Shown: piece after piece, positions 61,458 to 64,000 of the stretch | Layout: each line of letters opens with the position of its first letter | How positions within the stretch are numbered: position 1 is the stretch's first letter | Assembly (NCBI GenBank): GCA_965651695.1 | Contig: CBFGTI010000011.1 | Span: 1-64,000 of the forward strand | DNA: 64,000 bases | Source: Imperialibacter sp965651695 | GTDB taxonomy: Bacteria; Bacteroidota; Bacteroidia; Cytophagales; Cyclobacteriaceae | Direction of reading: 5' to 3' | Program-made: the position numbers and the translations under genes | Notes under the pieces: model-generated | Seen by the model: only the letters and a program-made list of their open reading frames with translations | What the model was told of the DNA's origin: nothing | Database searches by the model: none

Positions 61458-63631
61458 TTAAACGAGAGAACTTAAGTCGATTGGCAGCTTTCTGATGCGA
61501 TGGCCGGTAAGGTCGAAAATGGCGTTTGCCAGCGAAGGCGCCACATTGGACAATCCCGACTCGCCGGCGCCCTCGGGCTTTTCTTCGTTTTGCATAATGT
61601 ATGTCTCCACCGGCGGGCATTCATCATACTTTAGCATATGGTAATCGTGAAAATTCTGCTGGACTACTCTTCCCTTCGAAAGTGTAATGCCACTCTTGCA
61701 GGCGGCCGTAAGTCCCATTACCACCGAACCTTCTGTTTGAGCTTTCACCGTGTCGGGGTTTATGCAAATACCTACGTCAACGGCAGCAACGATTTTTACG
61801 GGTACAATGGTGCTGCCTGTTCTTTTAACCTCAATCACCATAGCTGTGAATGCTCCCGATCGCTCCAGTATAGAAACGCCCCTTCCGGTATCGGCGTCCT
61901 TTGGAGCATACCAGTTTGACTTTTCGGCTACCACCTGCAGCACCCTGGTGTATCGGGGGTGGTTTTTGAGCATCCCAAGCCTGAAATCGACAGGATCTTT
62001 TTTTGCCGCGAATGCCAGTTCATCAATAAAACACTCATGGGCAAAACAGTTGGTAGTATGATACACCGCACGCCAGTAAGTAATGGGCACAAAATGTTTC
62101 TGCAGCACACCGCTTACCCGCCAGTTTGGAATCTCGTATTCCGTGTTTATTCCCCCCGCTAATTGCCTGCCGGCCTCCATCCTATTGCCGGTTTGGTTTT
62201 GTATCTCCTGGCAAACAACTTTATGCTCAAGAGCCACGGCTTTGCCATTTTCAACCACACCCCTGCACACATTCAGCGAAGCCGCTCTGAAGGGGCCTTG
62301 CGTCAGGTCGTCTTCCCGGCTCCAGATCACTTTTACCGGCGCACCCACCTGTTTTGAAATGTCGGCAGCCTCTTCCGCCACATCCGTCATCGACCTTCGG
62401 CCAAACCCACCCCCCATCAGTGTATAGTGTATGGCTACGTTTTCGGGTGCAATACCAAGCTGCCGCGAAAGCTGAGCACGAATGCCGTTGGGGTTTTGGG
62501 TCGATCCCCAAAACTCGGCTTTATCACCCTGCACACTCACCAGGGCATTCATGGGCTCCATACATACGTGGCTTTGGTAGGGTGTTTCGTACGATGCTTC
62601 TACAACTGTGGCACCACTCAACACCCGCTCCGGGTTACCTTGTTCCGCAAGAGAAACACCTCCTTTTTGCGCATCTGTCTCGTATTTCTTCAGCAAGGTT
62701 TCGGTGGAGTGCTTTTCGAGGTCGCCATTGTCCCAGGTAATATCCAGCGCTTTTCTTCCCTGGGTGGCAGCCCAATAGCTTTCAGCTACCACGGCTACTC
62801 CTTCCCGCACATTCCCCCACACGTTTCGGCTGGTTTTACCACATGCTTTACCCCAGGCACGAGCAATGCTTTTTCAGCATTGAACTTTACAACTTTGCCG
62901 AGAAAAACAGGAGATCTTTCGACTGAGGCGTACAGCATTCCCGGCAACTCCATGTCGATTCCAAATTTTGCCGAACCATTTGTCTTCGACGGTATGTCCC
63001 TCCTTGCTGCGGACCTGCCAATCACCTTAAAGTCTTTGGGCGCTTTTAGCTGCACATGTGGCGGAGGCGATAACCTGGCAGCTTCCTCTACCAGTTCGCC
63101 GTAGGTAAGCCTTTTGCCGGATGGGGAGTGAACGATTTCGCCGGCTGAAGCCTGGCATTCGTCAATGCCCACCGTCCATCGGCGCGAAGCCGCCTCCCGG
63201 AGCATTTCCCTGGCGGTGGCGCCCATTTTTCGCAGGGTTTCATATTCCGTTTGTATACTTCTGCTCCCCACCACCATTTGGCTGCCATACTTTTCTTCGT
63301 TGGCTTCCGATGGCTGAATTTCAATGTTGTTTATATCCACCTCCAATTCTTCGGCCAGTATCATAGGTATAGACTGAAAAGTGCCCTGGCCCATCTCAGG
63401 GCGATGGTTGAACAACAACACCCTGCCGTCGGTATTAATTACCACAAACTGGTTGAGAGAAACATCGGCTCCACCTGCCAGATCAACTTTGCCGATCTTC
63501 TTTTCTTCGCCAATGCCAGGCGTGCAGCCAATTGCCAAAAAAGCCCCCGACACGGCGGTAAGTCTCAGAAACTCCCTCCGGGGCAGCTTCCCACCTGCCA
63601 CTTGTTTTTCGATTTTTTCTAAAGCTTTCAT
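61458..63631 (-). pseudogene. molybdopterin-binding subunit of a xanthine dehydrogenase-family hydroxylase (IorB-like), frameshifted
   Basis: Two frames, 62795-63631 (residues 1-278) and 61458-62822 (the remainder), together make one protein of about 724 residues, the usual size of an isoquinoline 1-oxidoreductase beta-type subunit. The break lies at the A4 run on the minus strand (plus 62834-62837): one more A restores VVKTSRNVWGNVREG. The N-terminus carries a twin-arginine motif RREFLRLTAVSG with a lipobox-like AIGC, so Tat export is expected. Molybdopterin motifs include GGGFGRRSMTD and GAGESGLSNVAPSLANAIFD. The frameshift is a sequencing/assembly error or a recent inactivation. The 2Fe-2S partner is just upstream. 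Confidence 0.85.
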
Positions 63632-63641
63632 AGCCGGTGAG

Positions 63642-64000
63642 TTATATTCTTTGATGATATACTATGGCCTTGTCAATGGCTTTTTTAATGCGCACATACG
63701 TACCGCAACGACAAATTACAGGCGACATAAAGGCATTTATCTGGTCTTCGTCTGGTTGTGGATGCTTCGATAGCAAAGCGGCGGCAGTCATTATTTGCCC
63801 CGACTGGCAGTAGCCGCACTGCGGAACCTGCTCGTCCTGCCAGGCCCGCTGCACGGGATGGTCGTTGCCGGCCGACAAACCTTCGATGGTAGTGATTGCC
63901 TTACCGGCGGCCCCGGATACCGGTACCACGCAGGCCCTCACAGGTTCACCATCAATATGAACCGTGCAAGCACCACACTGGGCAATGCCGCAGCCAAATT
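63642..64000 (-). CDS. 2Fe-2S subunit of the molybdenum hydroxylase (IorA/CoxS-like), 5'-truncated by the window end
   Basis: The frame is open to the window edge, so the start lies beyond 64000. It shows the ferredoxin-like plant-type 2Fe-2S motif (FGCGIAQCGACTVHIDGEPV) and the second helical cluster domain (VPQCGYCQSGQIMTAAAL, then VICRCGTYVRIKKAIDKAI). It passes electrons from the molybdopterin subunit to an acceptor such as cytochrome c. It is separated from the large subunit by ten bases on the same strand. No FAD subunit is seen between them, consistent with the two-subunit IorAB type. Confidence 0.92.
   Translation of the reverse strand, partial: FGCGIAQCGACTVHIDGEPVRACVVPVSGAAGKAITTIEGLSAGNDHPVQRAWQDEQVPQCGYCQSGQIMTAAALLSKHPQPDEDQINAFMSPVICRCGTYVRIKKAIDKAIVYHQRI

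Noticed and set aside
62427..63104. 225-codon plus-strand frame across the frameshift site
   Set aside because: The minus strand encodes the molybdenum hydroxylase on both sides; the antisense frame shows no known motif.

Overview
The window comes from a member of the Bacteroidota, most likely a free-living Cytophagales-type bacterium; family or genus cannot be fixed from the sequence alone. Supporting signs are a SusC/SusD pair, large secreted proteins with type IX secretion (T9SS) C-terminal sorting domains, a giant hybrid two-component sensor with Reg_prop propeller repeats and a Y_Y_Y domain, few Shine-Dalgarno sequences, and TAnnTTTG-type -7 promoter boxes. I saw no rRNA, tRNA, CRISPR array, insertion sequence or prophage.

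Layout. 1-15 kb: a tandem-repeat leader and 6-phosphogluconolactonase; a minus-strand run of SDR, Crp/Fnr regulator, S9 peptidase and a secreted CotH-type protein; an acyl-CoA dehydrogenase/oxidase-like enzyme; a bile acid:Na+ symporter homologue; an ECF sigma factor, small protein and ClpP operon; glnS. 15.4-23.6 kb: SusC, SusD, two lipoproteins and a secreted M43 metalloprotease, an apparent protein/peptide-utilisation locus. 23.6-28.9 kb: two lipoproteins of one type, a TPR protein, type III pantothenate kinase, an MDR oxidoreductase and two small genes. 28.9-33.7 kb: a tight five-gene operon of C39-like peptidase, RimK-like ATP-grasp ligase, GCS2-type ligase, N-formylglutamate amidohydrolase-like enzyme and Cys-cluster protein. 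This is the best candidate here for a poorly described system.

33.8-40 kb: methylglyoxal synthase and an MFP-RND-TolC efflux operon. 40.3-42.3 kb: msrB and oxyR, with an inverted-repeat operator candidate and an orphan terminator divergent from oxyR. 42.3-46.3 kb: an outer-membrane protein, an NlpC/P60 lipoprotein and an NhaC-family antiporter. 46.3-50.9 kb: a stand-alone Hpt protein followed by the hybrid sensor kinase. 51.4-59 kb: S10 carboxypeptidase, a BNR-repeat protein and a sensor-like propeller protein without a kinase domain. 59.4-64 kb: a hypothetical protein, a NAD(P)-binding SDR, a methyltransferase, and a molybdenum hydroxylase whose large subunit carries a -1 frameshift and whose 2Fe-2S subunit runs off the window end.

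Several genes point to a peptide-degrading, surface-active lifestyle (S9, S10 and M43 peptidases, SusCD). Others point to stress handling (OxyR, MsrB, ECF sigma factor with ClpP, RND efflux, methylglyoxal synthase). Start sites were moved inward from the longest open frame where a signal peptide, an ATG in place of a GTG/TTG, or a Shine-Dalgarno sequence favoured it.
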